Shown here piece by piece: positions 23,762 through 36,432 of a DNA stretch of 64,000 nt. Every line of letters begins with the position of its first letter. The first letter of the stretch is position 1. The DNA is from Aegilops tauschii subsp. strangulata (lineage: Eukaryota > Streptophyta > Magnoliopsida > Poales > Poaceae): the NCBI RefSeq assembly GCF_002575655.3, contig NC_053035.3:381711792-381775791 (forward strand), given 5' to 3'. Under the pieces are notes generated by a model, which was not told where the DNA came from, did no database searches, and was given only the letters and a program-made list of their open reading frames with translations. The position numbers and the translations under genes were made by a program.

Positions 23762-24151
23762 TTATGTCTCCTTTGCTGGTGAAGAAGGTGGTGGAGTTGT
23801 TGGTGATGGGTAGTCGCACATCGAGCATAAGAGGTCCTCCAGCTTGCGGATAATGCCCTTGAGTGCAACAATATGCTCCTTCAACAAAATATTTTCACGT
23901 GTGAGATACTTGTTCTGTATACGAGCTAACTCAATCATCTTGAAAGCTTCGATCTCAGTTGGGGTAAGAAGATTATGATCAAGTTGAAGGATGTCTTCTG
24001 CTGCCGGAGCTTGATCCTCCGTGGCCTTCTTGATCCCTTCATCCTTGTTGATCTCCATGGGTTCTTCCCTCTTCAGCTCTATCTTCATTAGCCAAGCATC
24101 GTTGTCACCATTGTTGGAGGAGGGGGACAACATGATACCTGGCCTTGACAA
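23762..24151 (-). CDS. Small downstream ORF of the Gypsy element
   Basis: A 129-codon frame is placed after integrase in the element's orientation, where Athila elements often carry an extra ORF. It is charged in the middle (KIELKREEPMEINKDEG) and has a likely coiled coil (NKYLTRENILLKEHIVALKG). No envelope-like or other domain is recognised. Confidence 0.45.
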   Translation of the reverse strand: MSRPGIMLSPSSNNGDNDAWLMKIELKREEPMEINKDEGIKKATEDQAPAAEDILQLDHNLLTPTEIEAFKMIELARIQNKYLTRENILLKEHIVALKGIIRKLEDLLCSMCDYPSPTTPPPSSPAKET

Positions 24152-24467
24152 CCCTGACAGAAAACAGCTCGAAACAAGAACAGAGGATAATTGCGTGATA
24201 CGGTGGTCAAAACCTTTGGGAGATTATATAATGAATTTTTACCGACCAAAATACGTAACGTGCAAGAAAATGGAGTCTGGAGAGCACATGAGGTGCCCAC
24301 GAGGTAGGGGGCGCGCCCAGGGGGGTCGGGCGCGTCCTCCACCCTCATGGGGCCCTCGTGTCCTTCCCGGACTGCTTCTTATTTTTCTATTTTTCTAAAT
24401 ATTCCAAAACAGAGAAATATTGCCATAAAAATTGTTTTGGAGTCGGTTTACTTACCGTACCACATAC

Positions 24468-25915
24468 CTATTCCTTTCCGGAGTCTGAAATGTTCCGGAA
24501 AGTGTCCCTTATGTATTCCTCCGGGGTTACGGTTTCAATAACATTGGTTTCAACATTTATGGGATTACCTGAGATATAATGTTTGATTCTTTGACCGTTC
24601 ACCACCTTCGGATTTGTGCCTTCGAAGTTGTTGATTTTTATGGCACCGGAACGATAGACCTCCTCGATAACGTAAGGGCCTTCCCATTTAGAGAGAAGTT
24701 TTCCTGCAAGAAATCTTGAACGAGAGTTGTATAGCAATACATAATCACCTACGTTAAACTCACGCTTTTGTATCCTTTTGTCATGCCATCTTTTAACTTT
24801 TTCTTTAAACAATTTGGCATTTTCATAAGCTTGGGTTCTCCATTCATCAAGTGAGCTAATGTCAAATAACCTTTTCTCACCGGCAAGTTTGAAATCATAG
24901 TTGAGCTCTTTAATAGCCCAATAAGCCTTATGTTCTAGTTCGAGAGGTAAGTGACATGCTTTTCCATAAACCATTTTATACAGAGACATACCCATAGGAT
25001 TTTTATATGCAGTTCTGTAGGCCCATAATGCATCATCAAGTTTCTTGGACCAATTCTTCCTAGATCTATTAACAGTCTTTTGCAAAATTAATTTGAGCTC
25101 TCTATTACTCAATTCTACTTGACCACTAGACTGCGGGTGATAAGGAGATGCAATTCTATGGTTAACATCATACTTAGCAAGCATTTTACGAAAAGCACCA
25201 TGAATAAAATGTGAACCACCATCAGTCGTTAAATATCTAGGGACTCCAAACCTCGGAAAAATAACTTCTTTAAGCATTTTAAGAGAAGTGTTATGATCAG
25301 CACTACTAGTTGGAATAGCTTCTACCCACTTAGTAACGTAATCAACAGCAACTAAAATATGTGTATAACCATTAGAGGCAGGAAAAGGTCCCATATAATC
25401 AAAGCCCCAAACATCAAATGGTTCAATAACAAGTGAATAATTCATAGGCATTTCTTGACGTCTACTAATGTTACCAATTCTTTGGCATTCATCACAAGAT
25501 AAGACAAACTTACGGGCATCCTTGAAGAGAGTAGGCCAATAAAAACCAGATTGCAATACCTTATGTGCAGTTCTATCTCCAGCGTGGTGTCCTCCATAAG
25601 CCTCGGAGTGACACTTGCGTAGGATCTGTTCCTGTTCATGTTCAGGTACACAACGTCTAATAACACCATCTACTCCTTTGTAATGATGTGGGTCATCCCA
25701 AAAGTAATGTCTCAAATCATAGAAAAACTTTTTCTTTTGCTGGTATGTGAAACTAGGTGGTATAAATTTAGCCACGATATAATTAGCATAATCAGCATAC
25801 CACAGAGTACTACGAGAGGCATTTATAACATTTAATTGCTCATCAGGAAAGCTATCATCAATAGGTAGTGGGTCATCAAGAACATTTTCTAACCTAGACA
25901 AGTTGTCTGCAACGG
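24468..25915 (-). pseudogene. Gypsy integrase region, frame-shifted from RNase H
   Basis: The frame carries the zinc-binding HHCC pattern (HHAGDRTAH to CDECQ), the DDE catalytic core (Asp in GFDYMGPF, Asp in TTDGGSHF, Glu in GQVELSN) and a C-terminal DNA-binding region (VGDYVLLYNSRSR). It inserts retroelement cDNA into chromosomes. A one-base shift near 25920 separates it from the RNase H frame, so the polyprotein is broken. Confidence 0.88.
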
Positions 25916-26371
25916 GGTTCTCGGCTCCTTTGTATCAACAATATGCAAATCAAATTCTTGTAGCAGGAGAACCCATCTAATAAGTCTAGGTTTAGCATCT
26001 TTCTTTTTCATAAGATATTTAATAGCAGCATGATCCGTGTGAATAGTTACTTTAGAATCAACAATATAAGGTCTGAACTTATCACAAGCAAATACAATTG
26101 CTAAGAATTCTTTTTCAGTAGTAGCATGATTTCTTTGAGCATTGTCTAGAGTTTTACTAGCATATTGAATAACATTTAATTTCTTATCAACTCTTTTCCC
26201 TAGAACAGCACCTACAACATAATCACTAGCATCACACATAATTTCAAAGGGTAAATTCCAATCAGGTGGCTGAACAATAGGTGCAGAGATCAATGCTTTC
26301 TTAAGTATTTCAAATGCTTCTACACAATCATCATCAAAGACAAATGGTATATCTTTTTGTAATAAATTAGT
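25916..26371 (-). pseudogene. Gypsy RNase H region, frame-shifted
   Basis: The RNase H-like domain is evident from [26 protein letters not shown] and [10 protein letters not shown], covering the acidic positions. The frame is separated from reverse transcriptase by a one-base loss near 26372 and from integrase by another shift near 25920. Confidence 0.85.
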
Positions 26372-28860
26372 CAGAGCCGAGAAATTTTTGAGAAGTCCTT
26401 AATGAACCTCCTATAAAATCCGGGGTGACCAAGGAAACTTCTTATACCTTTGATGTCCTTGGGACATGGCATATTTTCAATAGCATCAACCTTGGCTTTA
26501 TCAACCTCAATACCTCTTTCAGAAACTTTATGCCCCAAGACAATACCTTCATTAACCATAAAGTGGCACTTTTTCCAATTCAAGACAAGATTAGTTTCTT
26601 CACATCTCTGCAAAACTCGATCAAGGTTGCTCAAGCAATCATCAAAAGAGGATCCATAGACGGAGAAGTCGCCCATGAAAACCTCACAAATCTTTTCACA
26701 GAAGTCAGAGAATATAGCCATCATGCATCTTTGAAAGGTAGCAGGTGCATTACATAAACCAAAAGGCATACGTCTATAAGCAAAAGTACCAAAAGGGCAA
26801 GTAAAAGTAGTTTTAGATTGATCGTTGGCTGACACAAGTATTTGAGAGAAACCAGAATAACCATCTAGAAAGCAAAAATGTGTATGTTTGGATAATCTTT
26901 CTAGCATTTGATCGATAAAAGTTAAGGGGTAATGATCTTTCTTAGTAGCTTTATTTAATTTGCGGAAATCAATTACCATCCTATAACCTGTAATAATTCT
27001 TTGCGGAATCAATTCATCTTTATCATTAGGAATGATGGTAATACCTCCCTTCTTAGGGACACAATGGACAGGACTTACCCACTGACTATCAGCAACGGGA
27101 TAAATTATACCTGCCTCAAGGAGCTTTAGTATTTCTTTTCTTACCACTTCTTTCATCTTAGGATTCAGCCTTCGTTGATGATCACGAACTGGTTTGGCAT
27201 CTTCTTCCAAATTTATTTTATGTTGACATAGAGTGGGACTAATGCCCTTAAGATCATCAAGAGTATATCCAATAGCAGCATGGTGCTTCTTCAGAGTTTT
27301 CAATAGTCTTTCTTCTTCATGCTCTGAAAGGTTAGCACTAATAATAACAGGATATATCTTTTTCTCATCGAGATAAGCATATTTAAGAGTATCAGGTAAA
27401 GGTTTGAGCTCAAACACGGGATCACCCTTGGGTGGAGGAGGATCCCCTAGGATTTCAACAGGCAAATTGTGTTTCAGGATAGGTTCCTGTTTAAAGAACA
27501 CTTCATCTATTTCCCTTCTTTCATTCATAAACATATCATTTTCATGGTCTAGCAAATATTGTTCTAAAGGATCACTAGGAGGTACGACAATAGAAGCAAG
27601 ACCAATAATTTCATCCTTACTAGGTAATTCCCCTTCACGGTGTTGTCTACGAAATTTAGAGAAGTTAAACTCATGAGACATATCACCCAAACCAATAGTA
27701 ACAACATCCTTTTCGCAGTCTATCTTAGCATTAACGGTGTTCAAGAAGGGTCTACCAAATATAATGGGACAAAAGCTATCTTGTGGGGAACCAAGAACAA
27801 GAAAATCAGCAGGATATTTAGTTTTCCCGCACAAGACTTCAACATCTCTAACAATTCCCATTGGTGAAATAGTATCTCTATTGGCAAGTTTAATTGTAAC
27901 ATCAATATCTTCTAACTCAGCAGGTGCAATATCATGCTTAATTTCTTTGTATAAGTCAATAGGTATGGCACTAGCACTAGCACCCATATCACATAAGCCA
28001 TGATAACAATGATCTCCTATTTTAAAAGAAATAACAGGCATGCCTACCACAGGTCTATGTTTATCTTTAGCACAAGGTTTGGCAATTCTAGCAGTTTCAT
28101 CACGGAAATGAATAACATGCCCATCAATATTATCAGACAAGAGATCTTTAACAATAGCAATATTAGGTTCAAATTTAATTTGCTCAGGAGGTGTATAAGT
28201 TCTAATATTGCTTTTAGGAACCACAGTTGAAGCTTTAGCATGATCCTTTATCCTAACAGGGAAAGGTGGTTTCTCAACATAAGAAGTAGGAACAACAGGA
28301 TCATTATAAGTGATAGTCTTTTCTTCAACTTTAATAGGTGCAGCTACTTTTACTTCTATGGGAGGATGATATTTAAACCACTTCTCCTTGGGGAGATCAA
28401 CATAAGTAGCAAAAGATTCACAGAATGAAGCTACTATCTCAGAGTCAAGTCCATATTTAGTGCTAAATTTACGGAAAACATCGGTATCCATAAAAGATTT
28501 AACACAATCAAACTTAGTTGTCATACCTGACTCCTTACCTTCGTCGAGATCCCAATCTTCAGAGTTGCGTTTAATTCTATCCAATAAATTCCATTTGAAT
28601 TCAATAGTCTTCATCATAAAAGAGCCAGCACAAGAAGTATCGAGCATGGTGCGATTGTTATCAGAAAGCCGAGCATAAAAACTTTGAATAATTATTTCTC
28701 TTGAGAGCTCATGATTGGGGCATGAATATAACATTGATTTAAGCCTCCCCCAAGCTTGAGCGATTCTTTCTCCTTCGCGAGGCCAAAAATTATATATATA
28801 ATTGTGATCACGATGAACAAGATGCATAGGATAAAATTTCTGATGAAATTCCAATTTCAA
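26372..28860 (-). pseudogene. Gypsy gag (3' part), protease and reverse transcriptase
   Basis: The long frame contains the end of gag (WPREGERIAQAWGRLKSML), an aspartic protease region (CDMGASASAIPIDLY, where Athila-type elements usually show CDLGAS) and reverse transcriptase (YRMVIDFRKLNKAT, FCFLDGYSGFSQI, FAYRRMPFGLCNAPATFQ). The catalytic YMDD-like box reads FMGDF, so the first Asp of the pair is Gly (codon GGC, near 26675). That should abolish polymerisation. The frame ends in a shift-induced stop just after the connection region. Confidence 0.9.
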
Positions 28861-29208
28861 TCATTTATAGTTCCATGACCCTGTATCATCACATAGCCTA
28901 TACCATGTCGATGCATCTCCCTCCAAAGATAAAGGGAAGACCTTCCTCTTAATAACATCACCGGGTATACCTGCAAGCTTAAATAATCCACAAACTTCAT
29001 CCACATATATTAGGTGCTCATCAGGATGCTTTGTTCCATCTCCTACAAAAGGATTAGCTAGCAGTTTTTCTAACATACCTGAAGGAATCTCAAAGTGGAC
29101 ATTTTCATTTTCATTTTCAGTAGGTTCAGTAGGTTGAGGAGCAACTCTTTGCTCTACTGGTCGGGGTGAAGATACCCCGAACAAGCCCCTCAGAGGATTA
29201 CTTTCCAT
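28861..29208 (-). pseudogene. Gypsy gag N-terminal region, ending in a premature stop
   Basis: This frame of about 115 codons starts MESNPLRGLFG and contains the gag core (VDEVCGLFKLAGIPGDVIK, LEGDASTWYRL). It ends at an in-frame TGA after SWNYK. The next codons continue the gag frame directly, so the TGA is a point nonsense mutation rather than a natural end. Confidence 0.85.
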
Positions 29209-29285
29209 AGTAACAAGTGACAGTAAATTTCAGCACACTATATAAATTTTTCCTTACCAAATTCCACCTACCAAAGGCGCTTCAC

Positions 29286-29303
29286 TCCCCGGCAACGGCG
29301 CCA
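29286..29303 (-). other. Gypsy primer-binding site
   Basis: The minus strand reads TGGCGCCGTTGCCGGGGA, the site known for tRNA-Asp-primed Athila elements. It lies 11 bases inside the right LTR. Confidence 0.8.
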
Positions 29304-29314
29304 GAAAAGAGTCT

Positions 29315-30812
29315 TGATGACCCACAAGTGTAGGGGATCTATCGTAGTCCTTTCGATAAGTAAGAGTGACCAACGAGGAGCAGAAGGAAATGATAAGCGG
29401 TTTTCAGCAAGGTATTCTCTGCAAGTACTGAAATAAGTGGTAACAGATAGTTTTGTGATAGGATAATTTGTAACGAGCAATAAGTAACAAAAGTAAATAA
29501 AGTGCAGCAAGGTGGCCAGATCCTTTTTGTAGCAAAGGACAAGCCTGGACAAACTCTTATATAGAGAAAAGCGCTCCAGAGGACACATGGGAATTATCGT
29601 CAAGCTAGTTTTCGTCACGTTCATATGATTCGCGTTCGGTACTTTGATAATTTGATATGTGGGTGGACCGGTGCTTGGGTGCTGTTCTTACTTGAACGAG
29701 CATCCCACTTATGATTAACCTCTATTGCAAGCATCCGCAACTACAACAAAAGTATTAAGCTAAACCTAACCATAGCATGAAACATATGGATCCAAATCAG
29801 CCCCTTACGAAGCAATGCATAAACTAGGGTTTAAGCTTCTGTCACTCTAGCAACCCATCATCTACTTATTACTTCCCAATGCCTTCCTCTAGGCCCGAAT
29901 AATGGTGAAGTGTTATGTAGTCGACGTTCATGTAACACCACTAGAGGATAGACAACATACATCTCATCAAAATATCGAACGAATACCAAATTCACATGAC
30001 TACTAATAGCAAGACTTCTCCCATGTCCTCAGGAACAAATGTAACTACTCACAAAGCATATTCATGTTCATAATCAGAGGGGTATTAATATGCATATAGG
30101 ATCTGAACATATGATCTTCCACCAAATAAACCAACTAGCATCAACTACAAGGAGTAATCAACACTACTAGCAACCTACTAGTACCAATCCCGGACTTGGA
30201 GACAAGAATTGGATACAAGAGATGAACTAGGGTTTTGAGAGGAGATGGTGCTGGTGAAGATGTTGATGGAGATTGCCCTCTCCCGATGAGAGGAGCGTTG
30301 GTGATGACGATGGCGATGATTTCCCCCTCCCGGAGGGAAGTGTCCCCGGCAGAACAGCTCTGCCGGAGCCCTAGATTGGTTCCGCCAAGGTTCTGCCTCG
30401 TGGCGGCGGAGTCTCGTCCCGAAAGGTTGCTTATGATTTTTTCCTCGACGAAAGACTTCATATAGCAGAAGATGGCCACCGGAGAGCCAACAGGGGGCCC
30501 ACGAGGCAGGGGGCGCGCCCCCACCCTCGTGGGCAGGTGGTGGCCCCCCTGACGTATTTCTTCCGTTTAGTATTTTTTATTATTTCCAAAAATGACTTTC
30601 GTGGTGTTTCAGGACTTTTGGAGTTGTGCAGAATAGGTCTCTAATATTTGCTCCTTTTCCATCCCAGAATTCCAGCTGCCGGCATTCTCTCTCCTTATGT
30701 AAACCTTGTAAAATAAGAGGGAATAGGCATAAGCATTGTGACATAATGTGTAATAACAGCCCATAATGCAATAAATATCGATATAAAAGCATGATGCAAA
30801 ATGGACGTATCA
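29315..30812 (-). repeat. Gypsy 5' LTR (right copy)
   Basis: This LTR is 1498 bp and begins and ends like the left copy. It is slightly shorter because of an 18-bp deletion and other small indels. Confidence 0.9.
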
Positions 30813-30817
30813 CACCG

Positions 30818-31050
30818 CTACAATACCGCACCCGGTCGCCCTGAACGCCGGCACATGCCGCCGGCTTCCCCTGCACTCCGGTGCTACTATGTTGGCGTAG
30901 GTTACATCGTGTGTCTAGCTCCGCTATATATGAGAGGCCTAGGATAGAAGTGTCCCACTTGGACACGACTCCATATCCTATCTAAACACAATACAACTCA
31001 GAGTCCAACTGTAGCCTACCTTGTACACTATATTCGACACAACTCCAACA
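30818..31050 (-). mobile_element. LTR of the small minus-oriented element, right part
   Basis: This continues the LTR begun at 18830, split by the Gypsy element, and ends CTCCAACA. The adjacent CAAGGTGGAGTT (minus strand, 31051-31064) is a polypurine tract. Confidence 0.7.
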
Positions 31051-32891
31051 AACTCCACCTTGGCGAATATACTCTACCACCCTGGATTTGTCCATGCGTC
31101 AAACTTCCATGTACATTGGACTTGAGCTTATCCCATGAGTATCGCTGATACTCCAAAGACTCCACGTGACTCCACCTGCAACTTGTAGTCCCTTCTTTTC
31201 TTGACCACAATCAACATTCGAGCAAAATTAAGTTCCACATTACTCTAGTTTGTGCTCCCAACTTCCTGAGTATCCATCAACACCATCACACACCGATCAC
31301 TGACCTGCGTGACGGTCAACAACCCACATATTAGTGTCACATATAAGAGTTACCTGAACTCAACATCACCACTCCTTTCTTGACTGCCTTTCTGAAACTT
31401 GAAGGAATTTCACCATTGCTTCTAGTCATCCCGAGTCAAATTCGCAGTTGTCTCACCACATGTATGACCACCAGAGCCCTGGCCTATCTCCATGTCCCGT
31501 GCATACCGCACGCCTCGCCGCTATTACCGCGTCGAGCCTCCGCTGTCCTGGTTAAGTCTCAAGGGTCGTGAACCCACACCACTCAACCTCCACTGCAGAG
31601 TACCACCGATCATCACCGACCGATGACGAGGTTCACCCTTCCATCAGACCACTGGGCTCCAGTCCGAACTGCGTGTCACTCGCTTTTCCCTGCTGAATAG
31701 GCTTCGACTCTCTGTCGACTTACGCCGTAGCCCCTCAATCAGCTCCACCTTCAACATGACTCCATGGTAGATGATTAGTCCACCCTCGCGCTCCGTCGAC
31801 TTCAAGCTCACATGTGCACCGTCTTGAATCAACCCCGCGCCATAGTCTTGTCGAAGCCACACAAGCCCTCAGGCCTGCGCCACGTGTTTCCACGCCCCAG
31901 AAGTCGGTCACCATCAGCATCATGCTCCTATGTCATCGTCGCTGATCCTACCACCGTCTTCTGTACCAACCGACTTGCGTCGATCCGTCAGACTGCCTAG
32001 TTCGACCCAGCCAAACTCGTTCGACTGCAACGACACACTCAAGGCTCCCAAATCGTTTTTCATGAATTTTCATCCATCACATGATACTTCCATCTTAGCT
32101 GGCTTGGCTTCGTGCACCAACGCCTTCAAGCATCCTTGTTGTGCCAACAAATCTTTCACCCTTGTCTGCCAACCCAAAGCTTCCAGTTCTGTTGAACTTC
32201 TCCACCTCAAACCTGATACCCGATGGCGCCATGGTTCTTTGTACGGCTGACTTTGTGAAAAATAACCGAGCAGTTTTCCAGTGACCCCCAAGTACAAGAA
32301 CAGAACCTCTGTCTACTACTAGCAATCTAGCTTGTTGGTCTTCACGTGAAGTGCTCCCTTGGCTCAACTTCCGTATGCTAAGCTATTTGCTTTCCTGCCA
32401 AAGCCTCTACTCTCGCTGGATACGTATCCTTGATGGATTTCTTTCACCAATTGATTTGCCTGCCAATCTTTGTGTCATACGTGGACTCGGTCCACTTTTG
32501 GTCCAAACAAACCTCGCTTGTACGTAGCTCACACACGTCAATCTGCAGCGAACCAGCGACAGTGCCCCCTGGCCCTTCGCTGCGCTTTGCGTGGCAGCGC
32601 ACCATGGGCCTTGCAGCCGGCCTCCGTGCGCCCTCAGATGGGCCTCCTGCCATGGGCCACTAGACACCATAGACCACAGCACTTACGCGCGGCGCCGCTT
32701 GACGCTCACCCGATCAATCAGGCATTCAGGTGATCAACCGCCGCACGTCTCTGCAGCTGCAACGCACATGCCTTCCGCTGTCCGACGCCAGCTGCAACTT
32801 GCGGATTCCGCTGTTCTCGTTGTTGATTGCATCTGCGGACGAACTCGCCTAAACATCCGATCAGTCTGCCTACCGATCTGTCATCGCTTCA
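31051..32891 (-). mobile_element. Internal region of the small LTR element, truncated
   Basis: The sequence is GC-balanced, with many short open frames in all phases but no recognisable gag or pol motif. It is cut at 32892 by an Angela-type LTR. It may be the non-coding 3' part of a Copia element or of a large derivative lacking genes. Confidence 0.5.
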
Positions 32892-34620
32892 TGAAGGAAA
32901 TATGCCCTAGAGGCAATAATAAAGTTATTATTTATTTCCTTATTTCATGATAAATGTTTATTATTCATGCTAGAATTGTATTAACCGGAAACATAATACA
33001 TGTGTGAATACATAGACAAAACAGAGTGTCACTAGTATGCCTCTACTTGACTAGCTCGTTGATCAAAGATGGTTAAGTTTCCTAGCCATAGACATGAGTG
33101 TTCATTTGATAAATGGGATCACATCATTAGGAGAATGATGTGATTGACTTGACCCATTCCGTTAGCTTACCACTTGATCGTTTTAGTTTACTGCTATTGC
33201 TTTCTTCATGACTTACACATGTTCCTATAACTATGAGATTATGCAACTCCCGATTACCGGAGGAACACTTTGTGTGCTACCAAACGTCACAACGTAACTG
33301 GATGATTATAAAGGTGCTCTACAGGTGTCTCCGATGGTACTTATTGAGTTGGCATAGATCGAGATTAGGATTTGTCACTCCGATTGTCAGAGAGGTATCT
33401 CTGGGCCCTCTCGGTAATGCACATCACTATAAGCCTTGCAAGCAATGTGACTAATGAGTTAGTTGAGGGATGATGCATTATGGAACGAGTAAAGAGACTT
33501 GCCGGTAATGAGATTGAGCTAGGTATTGAGATACCGATGATCGAATCTCGGGCAAGTAAGATACCGATGACAAAGGGAACAACGTATGTTGTTATGCGGT
33601 TTGACCGATAAAGATATTCGTAGAATATGTAGGAGCCAATATGAGCATCCAGGTTCCGCTATTGGTTATTGACCGGAGAGTGTCTTGGTCATGTCTACAT
33701 AGTTCTCGAACCCGTAGGGTCCGCACGCTTAACGTTTGGTGACAATTTGTATTATGAGTTTATGTGTTTTGATGTACCGAAGGTAGTTCGGAGTCCCGGA
33801 TGAGATCGAGGACATGATGAGGAGTCTTGAAATGGTCGAGACGTAAAGATCGATATATTGGACGACTATATTCGGACATCGGAAAGCTTCCGAATGATTC
33901 GGGTATTTTTCGGAGTACCAGAGAGTGACGGGAATACGTATTGGGCCTTAATGGGCCATACGGGAAAGGAGAGAAATGCCTCAAAGGGTGGCCGCACCCC
34001 TCCCCATGGACTGGTCCGAATTGGACTAGGGAAGGGGGGGGGCGCCCCCTTCCTTCAGTCTCCTTCTCTCTTCCCTTTTTCCTATTCCATGTGGGAGGTG
34101 GAATCCTACTAGGACTAGGAAGTCCTAGTAGGACTCCACACTTGGGCGCGCCCTATGAGGGCCGGCCTCCTCCTCCCTCCATCCTTTATATACGTGGCTA
34201 GGGGGCACCCCATAGACACAAAAGTTGATCATTGATCTTTTAGCCGTGTGCGGTGCCCCCCTCCACCATAATCCACCTCGGTCATATCGTAGCGGTGCTT
34301 AGGCGAAGCCCTGCGTCGGTAGCTTCATCAACACCGTCATCATGCCGTCGTGCTGACGGAACTCTCCCTCGAAGCTCTACTGGATCATGAGTTCGTGGGA
34401 CGTCACCGAGCTGAACGTGTGCAGATCGCGGAGGTGCCGTACGTTCGGTACTAGGATCGGTCGATCGTGAAGATGTACGACTACATCAACCGCGTTGTCA
34501 TAATGCTTCCGCTTACGGTCTACGAGGGTACGTAGACGACACTCTCCCCTCTCGTTGCTATGCATCACCATGATCTTGCGTGTGGGTAGGAATTTTTTTG
34601 AAATTACTACGTTCCCAACA
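32892..34620 (+). mobile_element. Angela/BARE/WIS-type Copia 5' LTR
   Basis: A full 1729-bp LTR begins TGAAGGAAATATGCCCTAG and ends TTCCCAACA. It is immediately followed by a primer-binding site, so it is the 5' LTR of an element pointing right. Only ~90 bp of leader remains before the outer CACTA begins at 34712. The rest of the retroelement is not in the window. Confidence 0.9.
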
Positions 34621-34621
34621 G

Positions 34622-34637
34622 TGGCATCCGAGCCAAG
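34622..34637 (+). other. Copia primer-binding site
   Basis: TGGCATCCGAGCC lies one base after the LTR. It is a variant of the initiator-tRNA-Met site (TGGTATCAGAGCC) used by Copia elements. Confidence 0.75.
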
Positions 34638-35167
34638 TTTTATGCGCAGATGTTATATGCACGAGTAGAACACAAGTGAGTTGTGGGCGATACAAGTCAT
34701 ACTGCTTACCACACTACAAAAAAATACACTTCCGTGATGATACGTGTTTGTCACAGTAGGTCGCGTTTTCTGTCATGCATGTACATCCATGACAAATTTA
34801 TGACAGAATCAAGGTAGTCATACCTGTGCTGTCGTAGAAGTGTTCCATGACATTGCCAAAATTATCATCACGGAAGTGTCCACTTCCATGACGATAAATC
34901 GCGCGTCACAGAAGTGCTTTCGTCAAGGGTGACCGACACGTGGCATCCACCGTAACGGAACGCCGTTAAGCTATCGGGTCGGATTTTGGATCCGATAACC
35001 CGTTAACAGCCACGACCAATGCCGATTTTCCATGTGTAAAATTCTCATTGGCTGACGGATCCACGCGTCAGTTCCGCGTTGGCACATGTGTCACTCATCC
35101 AACGGTCGAGATGAGCCTATGATATGTTGACACGTGGACCGGCCCAAAAGTGGCCCATAAAGTTTAA

Positions 35168-35415
35168 ATGGGCCGGCCCAACCAAAGGCCCATAAGATTT
35201 AGCGGACCATAATGGGCCGGCCCAGCTAAAGGCCCACAAAATTTAGCGGACCATAATGGGCCGGCCCAGCTAAAGGCCCACACGATTTTGCAGACCATAA
35301 TGGGCCGGCCCAGCTAAAGGCCCACAAGATTTTGCGGACCACAATGGGCCGGCCCAGCTAAAGGCCCACAAGATTCTGCAGACCATAATGGGCTGGCCCA
35401 GCTAAAGGCCCAGCA
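35168..35415. repeat. Subterminal ~45-bp tandem array of the outer CACTA
   Basis: About six units carry AATGGGCCGGCCCAGCTAAA plus GGCCCACA, with a period close to 45 bp. GGGCCGGCCC is itself palindromic. Subterminal repeats of this kind bind TnpA in well-studied CACTA elements (family knowledge). Confidence 0.8.
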
Positions 35416-36432
35416 TTCTCTGTCAAATCGGCCCGTCAATGGCCTGTCCTAAACTTGTCATCAACGCGGCCCATGGTCACTTCTGGCCCGTTAACAGTCT
35501 ACTAAGTAATTGGGCCGAATTACGGCCCGGTGTATTTCCGGCCTGTTAAAGGTCCGGCTTCATTTGGGCCCATTTACAGGCCATCAAAACTTTCGGCCCA
35601 TAAACGACCGTGAAGGATTTGGGTCATATTCGGCCATGTCTGACATTCGGCCTGTTAGAGGCCCACTATAACTTTGGGCCACTTTCGGCCTGTTGCCATT
35701 TTCGGCCTGTTAACGCCGGACGTAAACCATGGGCCATATGTGGCCCAACGTCATATCGGGCCCATTAACGGCCCATATAAAAATGACGATAATCTAGCCC
35801 GACCGAAGTTCCAGCCTGTTAAAGGCCCGTGTTTTAGGTCGGCGCATTTACGGCCCGTCCGAATTTCGGCCTGTCAAAGATCCGCATCATAAATGGGCCA
35901 CCATTTCGGCCTGCTAAGTCCAGTGGGTTATTTGGCAATCAGGGCCCAATCTCACTTTCGGTCTATTAAAGGCCCATGTTTTTTATGGGCTCGAGATATT
36001 TACACCTGTAAACGGCCTATTTTTACTGAGGGCCAAATTATGTTTAGGCCTGTTAAAGGCCCACTATGGGCACATGCCTACCAGAAAAATATGAAAGCTT
36101 ATGCTGATTTAGGCCTAGATACTTTTAGTGGGCTACATGCCAATTTCGGCCCGTAATCGTTTTTAGCCCAATTGGAATGGGCCCGACGAATGTTGGCATG
36201 TTGGGCTCCTACGAAGCTTTCGGCCGAATACATTACTAAGATAAACCTACACTATACAAAAATAGCGTCGTAATTACTGCAGCCTGAGGCAGCATCATAA
36301 ATGTTGTATCACAACAAAATAAATTCCAACCATACAACAAAAGGCCTGTTGGCATAAAGTTTATAGTCCTTCCAGATAAAAGCACCATCAGATGTATAGA
36401 AGCACAGATCATTTGACCTGAGTGCTAATGTT

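Larger units (their letters stand above)
18974..30812 (-). mobile_element. Complete Athila-lineage Gypsy retrotransposon
   Basis: This is an 11.8-kb element in minus orientation, flanked by the 5-bp duplication CACCG (18969-18973 and 30813-30817). Its LTRs are 18974-20490 and 29315-30812. They are nearly identical apart from scattered changes and an 18-bp deletion between GCGCGCCC repeats near 30510, so the insertion is fairly recent. A primer-binding site complementary to the tRNA-Asp type (TGGCGCCGTTGCCGGGGA on the minus strand, 29286-29303) and a polypurine tract (CTTGGGGGAGT on the minus strand, 20491-20501) are in place. The pol order is protease, reverse transcriptase, RNase H, integrase, as in Gypsy. 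One stop and two frameshifts interrupt it, and an Angela solo LTR is nested inside. Confidence 0.95.

Noticed and set aside
31051..32891. Open frames between the small LTR and the next Angela LTR
   Set aside because: None shows gag, pol or cellular domains; the frames are short and overlap in all phases.
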